DNA of 64,000 bases. It comes from Aquisphaera insulae. GTDB lineage: Bacteria; Planctomycetota; Planctomycetia; Isosphaerales; Isosphaeraceae. Every line of letters starts with the position of its first letter. The first letter of the stretch is position 1. The position numbers and the translations under genes are program-made. Location: assembly GCF_011064615.1 (NCBI RefSeq), contig NZ_JAALJH010000002.1:124001-188000 (forward strand). Reading direction: 5' to 3'. Below are positions 18,845 to 28,600 of this stretch, piece by piece. The notes beneath the pieces are model-generated. The model saw only the letters and a program-made list of their open reading frames with translations, did no database searches and was not told the origin of the DNA.

Positions 18845-20098
18845 ATGACAGGCGGCATCACGCGCCGTGGGTTCCTGAGTGGCTCGGCCTCGGCGGTAGC
18901 CTTCCCCCTCGTGATCACCGGCAACGCCCTGGGCGGAGGAGGGAAGGCCCCGGCGAGCGAGCGCGTCGGCCTCGGCCATGTCGGCGTGGGAGGCCAGGGA
19001 GGCTGGCTTTTCCACCATTTCCAGCATGTCAAGGACGCCCAGAGCCTGGCGGTCGCCGATCCCTTCCGAGACCGTCGCGAGAGCCGGGCCCAGGCCTGCA
19101 AGGGGAAAGCCTACGCCGACTTTCGCGAGATCCTCGCCCGCGACGACATTGACGCCGTGATCGTGGCCACGCCCGATCACTGGCACGTCCCGATCGCCGT
19201 CATGGCGGCCAGGGCCGGCAAGGACTGCTACGTCGAGAAGCCGCTGGGCCTCTCCGTCGAGCAGGACCTCGCCTGCCGGAAGGTCTTCCAGGAGCACAAC
19301 CGCGTCTTCCAGTACGGCACGATGCAGCGCAGCCTGGAGCACTGCCGCCTGGCCTGCGAGATCGTCCGTAGCGGCCTCATAGGCCCGATCAAATCCCTGG
19401 AAGTCCTGGCGCCCAACGGCGGGACCGGGGGCTCGACCCAGCCGACCGCTATCCCCGACGGCTTCGATTACGAGTCCTGGCTCGGCCCGGCGCCGGAGAA
19501 GCCCTACACGGTCGATCGCTGCAAGCCGCAGGGGACCTACTGGATCTACGATCAATCGATCGGCTACCTGGGCGGTTGGGGGGCCCATCCGCTCGATCTC
19601 CTCGTCTGGGGCTGCGACGCGGATCTGGCCGGGCCCTGGACCGTGGAGGGGACCGGCAAGGTCCCGGAGACCGGCCTTTATGACACGGTCTACGACTGGG
19701 ACATGACCTTCCGCTTCGCGGGAGGCGTGACGCTGACGTTCCGCCCCGGCATGGATTCGACCCGGTTCGTGGGCGAGAAAGGCTGGGTGCGCGTCTCTCG
19801 TCAGGACTGGGACGCCGAGCCGAAGTCGCTGATGGCGACGAAGCCGGGATCGACCTCGTGCAAGCTCATGGTCAGCACCAATCACTACGAGAACTTCATC
19901 GAGGCCGTGAAGAAGCGATCCAACCCGGTCAGCCCGCTCGTCGATGCGGTCCGGAGCGACATCCTCAGCCACCTGTGCGACATCGCGGTGCGGCTGGACC
20001 GGGCCGTGACCTGGGATCCGAAGAAGGAGGAGATCGTCGGGGATCCGGAGGCCGCCTCGCGGCTGCATCGCCCGATGCGCTCGCCCTGGACGATCTGA
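18845..20098 (+). CDS. Gfo/Idh/MocA family oxidoreductase, Tat-exported
   Basis: NAD(P)-dependent dehydrogenase-like protein of 417 residues. It begins with a twin-arginine signal (ITRRGFLSGSAS, residues 5-16). A dinucleotide-binding segment (GLGHVGVGGQG) is at about 43-53, the EKPLGLS signature follows at about 135, and a GGWGAHPLDL segment at about 240 matches the metal/substrate region of the family. ATG 18845 is chosen because GGGAG precedes it by seven bases and it gives a proper Tat signal. It is the first gene of a rightward run with a ThuA-like protein and a GH2-like glycosidase, a pairing common in planctomycetes and usually tied to sugar or uronate breakdown. Confidence 0.92.
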   Translation: MTGGITRRGFLSGSASAVAFPLVITGNALGGGGKAPASERVGLGHVGVGGQGGWLFHHFQHVKDAQSLAVADPFRDRRESRAQACKGKAYADFREILARDDIDAVIVATPDHWHVPIAVMAARAGKDCYVEKPLGLSVEQDLACRKVFQEHNRVFQYGTMQRSLEHCRLACEIVRSGLIGPIKSLEVLAPNGGTGGSTQPTAIPDGFDYESWLGPAPEKPYTVDRCKPQGTYWIYDQSIGYLGGWGAHPLDLLVWGCDADLAGPWTVEGTGKVPETGLYDTVYDWDMTFRFAGGVTLTFRPGMDSTRFVGEKGWVRVSRQDWDAEPKSLMATKPGSTSCKLMVSTNHYENFIEAVKKRSNPVSPLVDAVRSDILSHLCDIAVRLDRAVTWDPKKEEIVGDPEAASRLHRPMRSPWTI

Positions 20099-20145
20099 GC
20101 TGAACCGCCTGCCCGTTCCGACTACCTTTCGCGTGGAGACCCTCG

Positions 20146-20892
20146 ATGAAGACCTTCGCCTCGCTGGCCGTCTCGCTCGCCCTCGCCCTGGCGGCGTTCG
20201 CTCACGCTCAGGACCACTCGGCCGGGAAGAAGCCCTTGCGGGTCCTGCTGACGTTCGGCGGCCATGAATTCCAGGAGAAGGAGTTCTTCGCCATGTGGGA
20301 TTCACTCCCCGGGGTGACCTACACGAAGGCCCCGCTACCTCAGTCGGCGGGCCTCCTCAAGCCGGGGCTCGAGAAGGACTACGACGCCATCGTCTGCTAC
20401 GACATGAACCACGCGATCACGCCCGAGCAGCAGCAGGCTTTCCTCGCCCTGCTGGACCGGGGGATCGGCGTCGTCATGCTGCACCATAACCTCGCCAGCA
20501 ACCCCGACTGGGCCGCCTATCGGGATATCCAGGGGGGCCGTTGGTTGGGCGCGAAGACGGAGATCGACGGCAAGTCGTACGGCCCGTCCACCTACTCGCA
20601 CGACGAGGAGCTGCCAATCCGGATCGCGGACAAGGACCACCCGATCACGAAAGGGCTGAGCGATTTCGTCATCCACGACGAGTCCTACGGCGAGTTCTAC
20701 GTGTCGCCGAAGGTCCACGTCCTGCTGACGTCCCATCACCCCAAGGACACGGGCCCGTTCGCCTGGACCAACGAGCATGGCAAGAGCCGGATCGTCTACT
20801 TCCAGGCCGGGCATGATGCGAAGGCCTGGGCCTGCCCCAGCTATCAGGAGATCCTCGTCCGGAGCATTCGCTGGACGGCCCGCGGCGAGTGA
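20146..20892 (+). CDS. ThuA-like domain protein
   Basis: Secreted 248-residue protein with a Sec signal peptide (hydrophobic LAVSLALALAAFAHA, cleavage after about residue 21). The mature part is a ThuA/trehalose-utilisation-type class I glutamine amidotransferase-like fold: TFGGHEFQEKEFF (about 36-48), YDAIVCYDMNH (about 80-90), a GIGVVMLHHNLAS segment (about 108-120) and AGHDAKAW near the end. The catalytic triad of true amidotransferases is not evident. It follows the Gfo/Idh/MocA gene by 47 bases and precedes the GH2-like gene by 58. ThuA and Gfo/Idh/MocA proteins are frequent partners in carbohydrate catabolism (family knowledge). Confidence 0.88.
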   Translation: MKTFASLAVSLALALAAFAHAQDHSAGKKPLRVLLTFGGHEFQEKEFFAMWDSLPGVTYTKAPLPQSAGLLKPGLEKDYDAIVCYDMNHAITPEQQQAFLALLDRGIGVVMLHHNLASNPDWAAYRDIQGGRWLGAKTEIDGKSYGPSTYSHDEELPIRIADKDHPITKGLSDFVIHDESYGEFYVSPKVHVLLTSHHPKDTGPFAWTNEHGKSRIVYFQAGHDAKAWACPSYQEILVRSIRWTARGE

Positions 20893-20950
20893 ATCCGCCG
20901 GTCGGCGGCCCGTCTGATCGCTCCGTGCCCGTAAACTCGGAACCACGCCG

Positions 20951-23662
20951 ATGAGAGCCTTCCTCCTCGTTTTTTTGTCGCTCGGCATCCTGGGCCTTGC
21001 CCGATCGCAGGGCTACTCCGACGAGACCCGATCGATCGCCGGGGAGTGGCGAGTCCAGCTCGACCCCAGACGCGTGGGAGAGACGGAGCGCTGGTTCGAT
21101 CGCGAGCTGGGGGGGCGGATGACGCTCCCGGGGTCGACGGATCAGGCCCGTCTGGGCGAGCCCAACGCCGCCAGGCCCACGCTCGGCGGGCTCTACCGGC
21201 TTTATCCGTACGAGGGCCCGGCGTGGTTCCAGTACACGGTGATCATCCCCGGCTCGTGGAAGGGGAAGCGGGTCTCGCTGGTGCTCGAGCGGGCCCATGG
21301 TGAGACCAAGGTGTGGGTCGACGGACAGGCGGTCCCCGGCACCCAGGACAGCCTGGTCGCTCCTCACGTCCACGACCTTGGTCCGCTCGGCTCGCCCGGC
21401 ACGAAGCGGCTGACGATCCGATCCGACAACACGCCGAAATTCGACCTCGGCTCGTTCGTCTCGGTCCGCTACGAGGGGACGCAGACGAACTGGAACGGCC
21501 TCGTCGGCGGGCTCATGCTGCGGGCCGTCGATGCCGTTTCCATCGAGGATCTTCAGGTCTTTCCGGACCTTCCGGCCCGGACGGCGAGGGTCCGGGCGCG
21601 CATCGCCAACAGCACGGGCAAGCTGCTGACGGCGAAGCTCGCGCTTTCCATCCGGAACGCCCCCGGCGAGGAACCGATGGCGACCGCCGAGGCCGAGGTC
21701 CCGGTGGACGGCTCGGCCGTGGTCGAGAGGACGCTGACCCTGGGCGCGGGGGCCCGGGCCTGGGATGAGTTCTCGCCGTCCCTCCTGCTGGCGGGGGCCT
21801 CGGTCTCCGCCGGTCTCGACGACAAGACCTTCCTGGATGAGAAGGCCGTCCGGTTCGGCCTGCGGTCCTTCGAGACGTCCGGCACCAGGTTCACGCTCAA
21901 TGGCCGGGCTGTCTTCCTGCGCGGCACGCTCGAATGCGGGATCTTCCCCAAGACCGGCTATCCGCCGACGTCGCCGGGCGAGTGGCGGCGGATCTTCCGG
22001 ATCATCAAATCGTATGGCCTGAACTTCATGCGATTCCACTCCTGGTGTCCGCCCGAGGCGGCGTTTGCCGCGGCTGACCTGGAGGGGATTTTCATTCAGG
22101 CCGAGGCCCCGCAAGCGAACGTCGACGCCGGCAAGGACCCCGCGCGAGACGCCTTCGTTCGGGCCGAAATGCTCCGGATGGTGCGAACCTACGGCCAGCA
22201 CCCCTCGTTCTGCCTGATGACGCTCGGCAACGAGTACGGGGGGGACGACCGGATCCTGTCGAAATGGATCGATGACCTGAAGCGCGAGGATCCGCGCCAC
22301 CTCTACTCCTCGGCGTCGTGCGGCCAGAAGACGGCCAACCGGCAGTTCACGGAGGATCTCCCCAGGGGGATCCACGGGCCCGGGACCGATCGCGACTTTG
22401 GTGCGGAAGTCGCCCGCCAGGACCGCCCGCTGCTGGGGCACGAGATCGGCCAGTGGACCTTCTACCCGAGCTTCGACGAGATCCCGAGGTACGACGGCGT
22501 CCTCGCGGCGAGGAACTTCGAGCGGGTCCGGGATGACCTGAGGGCGAGGAGGATGCTCGACCTGGCCCCGGCCTTCGTCCGGGCCACGGGCCTGCACGCG
22601 GTCCTGCTCTACAAGGAGGAGATCGAGGTCCTGCTCCGGACGCCCGGCTACGCCGGCTTCTCGCTGCTGGACCTGCACGACTACCCCGGCCAGGGGACGG
22701 CCCTCGTCGGCCCGCTCGACCCGTTCTGGAATTCCAAGGGGTTCGTCGAGCCGGAGACGCACCGACATTACTGCGGCCCGACGGTCCCGCTGGTTCGGAT
22801 ACCCAAACGCGTCTTCAACGCCGACGAGACGCTGGTGGCGGCGGCCGAGCTGGCTCACTTCGGACCGGCCGACCTTCGGAACGTGCGCCCGGTCTGGACG
22901 CTGACCGACTCGAAGGGCCGTAAGATCGGGACCGGCGCGCTGCCGGCCCGGGACGTCGTGGCGACGGGCACCCTGACGAAGCTCGGCGACTTCCGCGTGC
23001 CGTTCGAGGAGGCTCCCGCACCCTGCAAGCTGACGCTCGGGCTGGCCCTCGAGGGGACGGAGTTCGCGAACCGATGGGACGTCTGGGTCTACCCGGCGGC
23101 GGCCGAACCGACTCCACCCGCGGGCCTGGTCGTCAGCCGGGCCTGGGACGACGCGACGAGGTCGAACCTGGCCGCGGGGCGGACCGTCCTCCTGTTCCCA
23201 CGCGATCTGGACGCGAAACACGCCCTCCCCGGCCGCTTCCTGCCGGTCTTCTGGAGCCCCATCTGGTTCCCCGATCAGGTGCCCAACACGATGGGGATCC
23301 TCTGCGACCCGGCCCATCCGGCGCTCGCGCTCTTCCCGACCGAGATGCACACCAACTGGCAGTGGTACGACCTGCTGGGGCACAGCCGGAGCCTGATCCT
23401 GGACGGTCTGCCGAGCGAGGTCCGGCCGATCGTCGGGGTGATCGACAACTTCGCGCGCAACCACCGGCTGGGCAATCTGGTCGAGGCCCGAGTCGGCCCG
23501 GGCCGGCTGCTCCTCTGCACGATCGACCTGCACGCGCTGACGGGGTCGGATCCGGCCGCGAGGCAGATGCTTCGGAGCCTTTACACATATGCGTCCGGCG
23601 ATGCGATTCGCCCGGCCGTGAAGCTGGAACCCGCCGCGATCGACGCACTCCTCGGGCGCTAG
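20951..23662 (+). CDS. GH2-like glycoside hydrolase, secreted
   Basis: Exported beta-glycosidase-like enzyme of 903 residues with a signal peptide (LLVFLSLGILGLARS). Domains in order are a sugar-binding jelly roll (about 30-190, with HGETKVWVDGQ and WNGLVGGLML), an immunoglobulin-like domain (about 195-300), and a TIM barrel starting with LRGTLECGIF and NFMRFHSWCPP. The acid/base would be Glu428 (LGNEYGG) and the nucleophile Glu498 (GHEIGQW). A C-terminal beta-rich region follows. Specificity (galactoside, glucuronide or other) cannot be read. Its TAG stop shares the palindrome CTAG with the stop of the convergent sixA. Confidence 0.85.
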   Translation: MRAFLLVFLSLGILGLARSQGYSDETRSIAGEWRVQLDPRRVGETERWFDRELGGRMTLPGSTDQARLGEPNAARPTLGGLYRLYPYEGPAWFQYTVIIPGSWKGKRVSLVLERAHGETKVWVDGQAVPGTQDSLVAPHVHDLGPLGSPGTKRLTIRSDNTPKFDLGSFVSVRYEGTQTNWNGLVGGLMLRAVDAVSIEDLQVFPDLPARTARVRARIANSTGKLLTAKLALSIRNAPGEEPMATAEAEVPVDGSAVVERTLTLGAGARAWDEFSPSLLLAGASVSAGLDDKTFLDEKAVRFGLRSFETSGTRFTLNGRAVFLRGTLECGIFPKTGYPPTSPGEWRRIFRIIKSYGLNFMRFHSWCPPEAAFAAADLEGIFIQAEAPQANVDAGKDPARDAFVRAEMLRMVRTYGQHPSFCLMTLGNEYGGDDRILSKWIDDLKREDPRHLYSSASCGQKTANRQFTEDLPRGIHGPGTDRDFGAEVARQDRPLLGHEIGQWTFYPSFDEIPRYDGVLAARNFERVRDDLRARRMLDLAPAFVRATGLHAVLLYKEEIEVLLRTPGYAGFSLLDLHDYPGQGTALVGPLDPFWNSKGFVEPETHRHYCGPTVPLVRIPKRVFNADETLVAAAELAHFGPADLRNVRPVWTLTDSKGRKIGTGALPARDVVATGTLTKLGDFRVPFEEAPAPCKLTLGLALEGTEFANRWDVWVYPAAAEPTPPAGLVVSRAWDDATRSNLAAGRTVLLFPRDLDAKHALPGRFLPVFWSPIWFPDQVPNTMGILCDPAHPALALFPTEMHTNWQWYDLLGHSRSLILDGLPSEVRPIVGVIDNFARNHRLGNLVEARVGPGRLLLCTIDLHALTGSDPAARQMLRSLYTYASGDAIRPAVKLEPAAIDALLGR

Positions 23663-24159
23663 TGTCCGAGGCGGCGGAGGATCCGCGGCGGCGCGGTCCA
23701 GAGCAGCTCGTAGCGTGAAGACGGGTCCGGGCCGCGGAAGAGGGCCGCCATGGCCGCTTTCTTGAGCTCGAAGGAGAATCGGTGCGGCTCGCCGACGATC
23801 AGGAGGCCGACGAGCTCGCTGAGCGCCGGGTTGTGGCCCACCAGCATCAGATGCTCCTCGGATCGCCCGCGGAGCCAGTCGCGGATCTCCTGCGGCGACC
23901 GGCCCGCGGCGAGCGCGTCCGCGGTCTCCACGCATCCCGCGAGCCCGAGCTCCTCCGCGACCACCTCCGCGGTCCGGATCGCCCGCGGCAAGGGGCTGGA
24001 GACGATGCGGTCGATCGTTGGGCCGTAGGCCGCGAAGCCGGCACCGACCTGCCGGGATCGGTGCTCACCCTTGGTGGTCAGCGGCCGGTCATCGTCGTCG
24101 ATCCCGGGCGTGCCGTGCGGCACGGCGATCCCGTGTCGGAGGAGGTAGAGCGTCTGCAT
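23659..24159 (-). CDS. sixA: SixA-type phosphohistidine phosphatase
   Basis: Histidine phosphatase superfamily member of 166 residues, the length of SixA. The RHG motif is at residues 8-10 (LYLLRHGIAVP), followed by RPLTTKGEHRSRQ, SSPLPRAIRTAE (about 55-66) and the second catalytic His in LMLVGHNPALSE (about 105-116). SixA removes phosphate from His-containing phosphotransfer domains; the target here is unknown. The ATG at 24159 faces away from the WXG100-like gene, with 239 bases between the two starts. Its stop overlaps that of the GH2-like gene by four bases. Confidence 0.9.
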   Translation of the reverse strand: MQTLYLLRHGIAVPHGTPGIDDDDRPLTTKGEHRSRQVGAGFAAYGPTIDRIVSSPLPRAIRTAEVVAEELGLAGCVETADALAAGRSPQEIRDWLRGRSEEHLMLVGHNPALSELVGLLIVGEPHRFSFELKKAAMAALFRGPDPSSRYELLWTAPPRILRRLGH

Positions 24160-24248
24160 GTTCGGTTTCCGGGCTCGAGGGGAGGTTCGAGCCGACGAGG
24201 CCGCGAGGAACGCACGCCACGAACCCCGTGGCTGCTCGGCTCGCCTGC

Positions 24249-24277
24249 TTTACACCCGGATTCTCCACGTATACCAT
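24249..24277 (+). promoter_or_regulatory. Putative sigma70-type promoter of the WXG100/FtsK block
   Basis: TTTACA at 24249-24254 and TACCAT at 24272-24277 are separated by 17 bases, in an AT-richer pocket 120 bases before the first gene of the block. Matches to TTGACA and TATAAT are 5/6 and 4/6. TATACC at 24270 is an overlapping alternative -10. Confidence 0.4.
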
Positions 24278-24398
24278 AAGAGTTGTCAAATCAATGCAGC
24301 CGGGCCGTCGGAAGAGGCGTCGCATCCGGGGCAGGGACGCGATCTGGACGGCCCGGATCCTTGCGGGTCTTCCTCGTCTCGTGAAGAAGGGGTGTGGC

Positions 24399-24671
24399 AT
24401 GGCACAGGCCATCGTGAACCCGGACGAAATCCGCCGGTTCGCCGCGCGTCTGAAGCAGTTCAACAACGACCTGATGAACCAGCTCGGCGTCCTCCACGGC
24501 CAGGTCTCGGGCCTCGGCCAGAGCTGGCGCGACCGCGAGCACGACAAGTTCGTGGAGGAGTTCGAGCAGACGATGCAGGTGATGAAGCGATTCGTCGACA
24601 CGACCAATCAGCACATCCCGTTCCTGCTCCGCAAGGCGGATCGGGCCGACGAGTATCTCCAGCAGCGCTAG
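24399..24671 (+). CDS. WXG100-like small helical protein
   Basis: The 90-residue product is predicted to be a two-helix hairpin. Residues 6-40 form one amphipathic helix, the turn is at QSWRDREH (41-48), and the second helix runs from about 48 to 88. Size, position of the Trp (W43) and the surrounding pattern match WXG100 (ESAT-6-like) proteins, but the glycine of W-x-G is Asp (W-R-D). ATG 24399 follows AAGGGG by six bases. WXG100 proteins are substrates or structural partners of type VII secretion, whose motor is an FtsK/SpoIIIE ATPase; such a motor is encoded three genes downstream. The open frame extends upstream, but the extra part has no helical character. Confidence 0.72.
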   Translation: MAQAIVNPDEIRRFAARLKQFNNDLMNQLGVLHGQVSGLGQSWRDREHDKFVEEFEQTMQVMKRFVDTTNQHIPFLLRKADRADEYLQQR

Positions 24672-24737
24672 TGGTTCCGTGACCGGGAGGGCTCGGCCGG
24701 AGCCTCGCCCTCCCGGGAATCGCCCGAGGAGTCTGTC

Positions 24738-25391
24738 ATGGCCGACGCCGCCAAGGTCCTGTCCGTCCAGGCGCTCAAGGACTTCCGCATCTCGCTGATC
24801 AACTTCGTCGAGGAGGCGCGGAACGCCCTCGGCGGGGTGGACATGGAGCTGAAGCGGATGCGCGACTGGCTCGAGCGGGATCAGCTCGGCTACTGGCAGA
24901 TGCAGGTCAAGCGGCGGCACGAGGCGATGATGGAGGCCCGGACCGAGCTGCATCGCCGCAAGCTCTCCCAGCAGGGGAGCGACGCCATCTCCGACACGGA
25001 GCAGAAGGAGAACCTGCGCGAGGCCCAGCGGCGGCTCCGGGTGGCCGAGGAGAAGGTGGAGATCGTCAAGAAGCTGATCCCGTTCTTCCATCACGCGGCC
25101 GCCGAGTACGTCTCGCACGCCACCCCCCTGGCCGACCACCTCACCGGCGGCTGCGACCGCTCTCTGGCCACGCTCGAGCGGATGGTCCTCTCGCTCGAGG
25201 CGTACCTGGCCACGCAGGCACCGTCGGCGCCCCGCCTGGACGACCTCGGCGGTGCCGCGACCGCGTCCCCCAGCTCCGCGCGGTCGTCGGGGACGACGGA
25301 ATCCGGCCCGGCCGACGTACGCCCGGACGCCGATGCGACGTTAACTCCTGAGGACGCAGCCGCATCGTCCGACCCCGGAGACCGATCATGA
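24738..25391 (+). CDS. Coiled-coil protein of the WXG100/FtsK block
   Basis: Unrecognised family. The 217-residue product has a long alpha-helical, heptad-patterned region at about residues 10-150, with many Arg, Glu and Lys (for example LREAQRRLRVAEEKVEIVKK). A low-complexity tail of Ala, Ser, Pro and Asp follows from about 155. No signal peptide or membrane segment is present, so it is probably cytoplasmic or secreted through a non-Sec route. It sits 66 bases after the WXG100-like gene, and its TGA overlaps the ATG of the next gene (ATGA). The context suggests a chaperone, scaffold or long effector-like partner of the ATPase; this is inference. Confidence 0.75.
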   Translation: MADAAKVLSVQALKDFRISLINFVEEARNALGGVDMELKRMRDWLERDQLGYWQMQVKRRHEAMMEARTELHRRKLSQQGSDAISDTEQKENLREAQRRLRVAEEKVEIVKKLIPFFHHAAAEYVSHATPLADHLTGGCDRSLATLERMVLSLEAYLATQAPSAPRLDDLGGAATASPSSARSSGTTESGPADVRPDADATLTPEDAAASSDPGDRS

Positions 25392-25603
25392 GCGCCCACT
25401 CGGCCCGCCTCCAGCACGCCCTCAAGGATCTCCGCGAGAAGTGGGATATCACGAAGGAGTCGTGGGCCGACCAGGTCGCCCGCGACTTCGAGAAGAACCA
25501 CCTCGACCCGGTCGAGCATCTCGTCCGCAGCACGATCGTCGGCATGGACAAGCTCTCCGAGGCGCTCGGCAAGATTCGCCGTCAGTGCCAGGAGAACGAC
25601 TGA
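25388..25603 (+). CDS. Small helical protein coupled to the coiled-coil gene
   Basis: Unrecognised 71-residue protein rich in charged residues and predicted all-helical. It has a Trp in a helix-turn region (KWDITKESWADQ, about residues 18-29) and a second helix from about 33 to 68, so it may be another short member of the WXG100-like helical-hairpin type. Its ATG overlaps the preceding stop (ATGA), implying translational coupling and matched amounts of the two proteins. The giant ATPase gene follows after 48 bases. Confidence 0.75.
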   Translation: MSAHSARLQHALKDLREKWDITKESWADQVARDFEKNHLDPVEHLVRSTIVGMDKLSEALGKIRRQCQEND

Positions 25604-25651
25604 ACCGCCGGCACCTTCCCAGCCCGAACCCGAGACCGGGGCCACGCGACC

Positions 25652-28600
25652 ATGCCCGAGTCACCCCTCGTCCGCAAAGAGATCGACGCCCTCAAGGGAC
25701 TGGAGGCCCTGGTGGCCGCCAGGGCGAAGTCGGAGGCGGAGACCGAGCTGGTCTTCCGCCGCCGGCGAGAGCGTGAGGAGCAGGAGCACCTCGCCGCGTC
25801 GCAGGCTCGGACCTCCCGCTACAAGGCCGAGCGAGCCGAGCTCGAGTCGCAGTATCACAAGGTCCGCCAGGGAATCCTCAAGGCCGCGGAGCGCGAGTCG
25901 CAGGCGATCCAGGCGGAGTACGACCAGGCCCTCTCGACGATCGACGGCCGTCTCAAGTCCGAACGGGCCCGCGCCAAGAAGGCCATGGAGGAGACCGGCT
26001 GGCAGGCCCTGGCCATGTACGAGGCGGCCCGCGACGGGGCCAAGAAGACCCGCAAGGCCGACGAGGAATCCCTCGCCCAGTCGCGGGCCGACTTCGAGTC
26101 CATCCAGGGGCCGGCGCTCACGATCCTGGACCGCTACCGCAAGCTCGCCGGGCCGGGGCCGCAGGCGTCGGCGGACGCCGCCCCGGCGACCGAAACGCCC
26201 CCCACGCCCCCCGCCGACATCAACGCCACCGACCCCGGCGAGAAGACCAAGCTGATGACCCTCCAGGACGCCATCAGGAGCGCCGACGAGGAGCTCACCG
26301 CGGTCGAGAAGATGGCGCTGGCCAGCTTCCTGCGACCCCAGAATTTCTTCTGGCCCTTCCTGCTGCTGGGCATCGTCGCGGCCCTGGGCGTGGCGCTCGG
26401 CCTGGACGCGGGATGGACGGCGGGCGCGATCGCCGGCGTCGCCGCCGCCCTCCTGACCGGGGTCGGCTCTTACCTCGGGCTATTCAAGGTGGGTCGTCGC
26501 CGCCTGGCGCGGCACTACTTCCCGCTCAAGCAGGCCATCGAGGACTCGGAACGGCTCCTCGACCAGACGAAGGAATGGGTGAAGGGCGACTACGAGCGAA
26601 GGCTCCGCGAGGCGGAAGAGACCCGCGAACGGGACGTCAAGAAGGCCAGGGCCGATGCCGGCCAGCGGATCCAGGAGGCCGAGGCGAAGCACCAGCAGGA
26701 CAGGGCGAACGCCGATACCGCGTTCCCGGCCCGGATTGATGCCTCCGCCGCGAAGCGCGACGCCGACCTGAAGGCGGCCGACGAGCACTATCCGCCGCGC
26801 CTCAGGGCCCTCGACGAGGCGTACGAGTCGGACGCGGCCCACCTGAAGGATACCCACGACCAGGCCAGGGCGGAGACCACCCGAGACTACGACCAGGCCT
26901 GGGCCAGGCTCGTCCGCGACTGGACCGAGGGGCTCGCGCATGCCGGCGACCTCGCGGCCGAGGTGAACGACGAATCCGCCCGGCGGTTCATGGACTGGAA
27001 GAACATCCCCGTGGAGTCATGGGTCCCCCCCAAGGAGGTGCCCCCCGCGCTCCCGTTCGGCCGGTTCGCGATCGACCTGTCCGACTTCCCGAAGGGGGTC
27101 CCCACCGATCCTCGCCTCAAGGACGCCGGGCCCACGCGGCTGGATCTCCCGGCCCTGATCCCGTTCCCCATCAGGTCCTCGGTCCTGATCAAGTCCGGCG
27201 ACGCCGGCAAGGAAGAGTCCATCAAGCTGCTCCAGGCCCTGATGCTCCGGTTCCTCACGTCGGTCCCGCCGGGCAAGGTCCGATTCACGATCTTCGACCC
27301 CGTTGGGCTGGGCGAGAACTTCGCGGCGTTCATGCACCTGGCGGACTATCACGAGCTGCTGGTCACCAGCCGCATCTGGACCGAGACGCCGCACATCGAG
27401 CAGCGGCTCACGGACCTCCAGCAGCACATGGAGAACGTGATCCAGAAGTACCTGCGCAATGAATTCGAGACCATCGAGGAGTACAACGCCTTCGCCGGCG
27501 AGGTCGCGGAACCGTTCCGGGTCCTGGTCGCGGCCAATTTCCCCGCCAGCTTCAACGAGTCCGCCGCCCGCCGGCTCGGCAGCATCGTCAGCACCGGCGC
27601 CCGCTGCGGCGTCTATGCCCTCATCCTCATGGATCCGAGGGCGCAGGTCCCGACCGGCTGCAACCTCAAGGAGCTCGAGGCCAACTGCGTCAACGTGAAC
27701 TGGAAGGACGGCCGGCTGAGCTGGCGTGATCCCGACTTCGGCCGCTTCCCCCTCCAGCTCGACGCCCCGCCGGACCCCGGCACGTTCTCCCAGATCCTCC
27801 ACGTCGTCGGCGAGAAGGCACGCGACGCCAACCGGGTCGAGGTCCCGTTCGATTTCATCGCCCCGCCTCCGGACGCCTACTGGACCTCGGACAGCCGCGG
27901 CGGCGTGGACGTGCCGCTTGGCCGCGCGGGGGCCACCAAGCTGCAGTCGATGGCCCTGGGTAAGGGGACCAGCCAGCACGCCCTGATCGCCGGCAAGACG
28001 GGCTCCGGCAAGTCCACCCTGCTCCACGCCCTGATCACCAACGGCGCCCTGCGGTACAGCCCGGATGACCTGGAGCTCTACCTGATCGACTTCAAGAAGG
28101 GCGTCGAGTTCAAGGTCTACGCGGCACTCGAGCTCCCCCACGCGAAGGTCATCGCCGTGGAGTCCGAGCGCGAGTTCGGCCTGAGCGTCCTCCAGCGGCT
28201 GGACCTCGAGCTGAAGCGGCGCGGCGATCTCTACCGCGACGCGGGCGTGCAGGATCTCCGCGGCTATCGGGATGCGCGGCCGGGCTCGCCGATGCCGCGG
28301 ATCCTGTTCATCGTCGACGAGTTCCAGGAGTTCTTCGTCGAGGACGACAAGATCTCGCAGGAGGTCTCGCTGCTGCTCGACCGCCTGGTCCGCCAGGGCC
28401 GGGCCTTCGGCATGCACGTGATCCTCGGCTCGCAGACGCTCGGGGGCGCCTACTCGCTGGCCCGCGCCACGCTCGGCCAGATGGCCGTCCGGGTGGCCCT
28501 CCAGTGCAGCGAGGCCGATGCTCACCTGATCCTCTCCGAGGACAACACCGCGGCCCGCCTGCTCACCCGCCCCGGCGAGGCCATCTACAACGACGCCAAC

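Noticed and set aside
20669..23935. 1088-residue open frame on the minus strand
   Set aside because: Lies opposite the ThuA-like and GH2-like genes; Arg/Pro/Gly-rich composition without any domain is typical of a GC-rich shadow frame.
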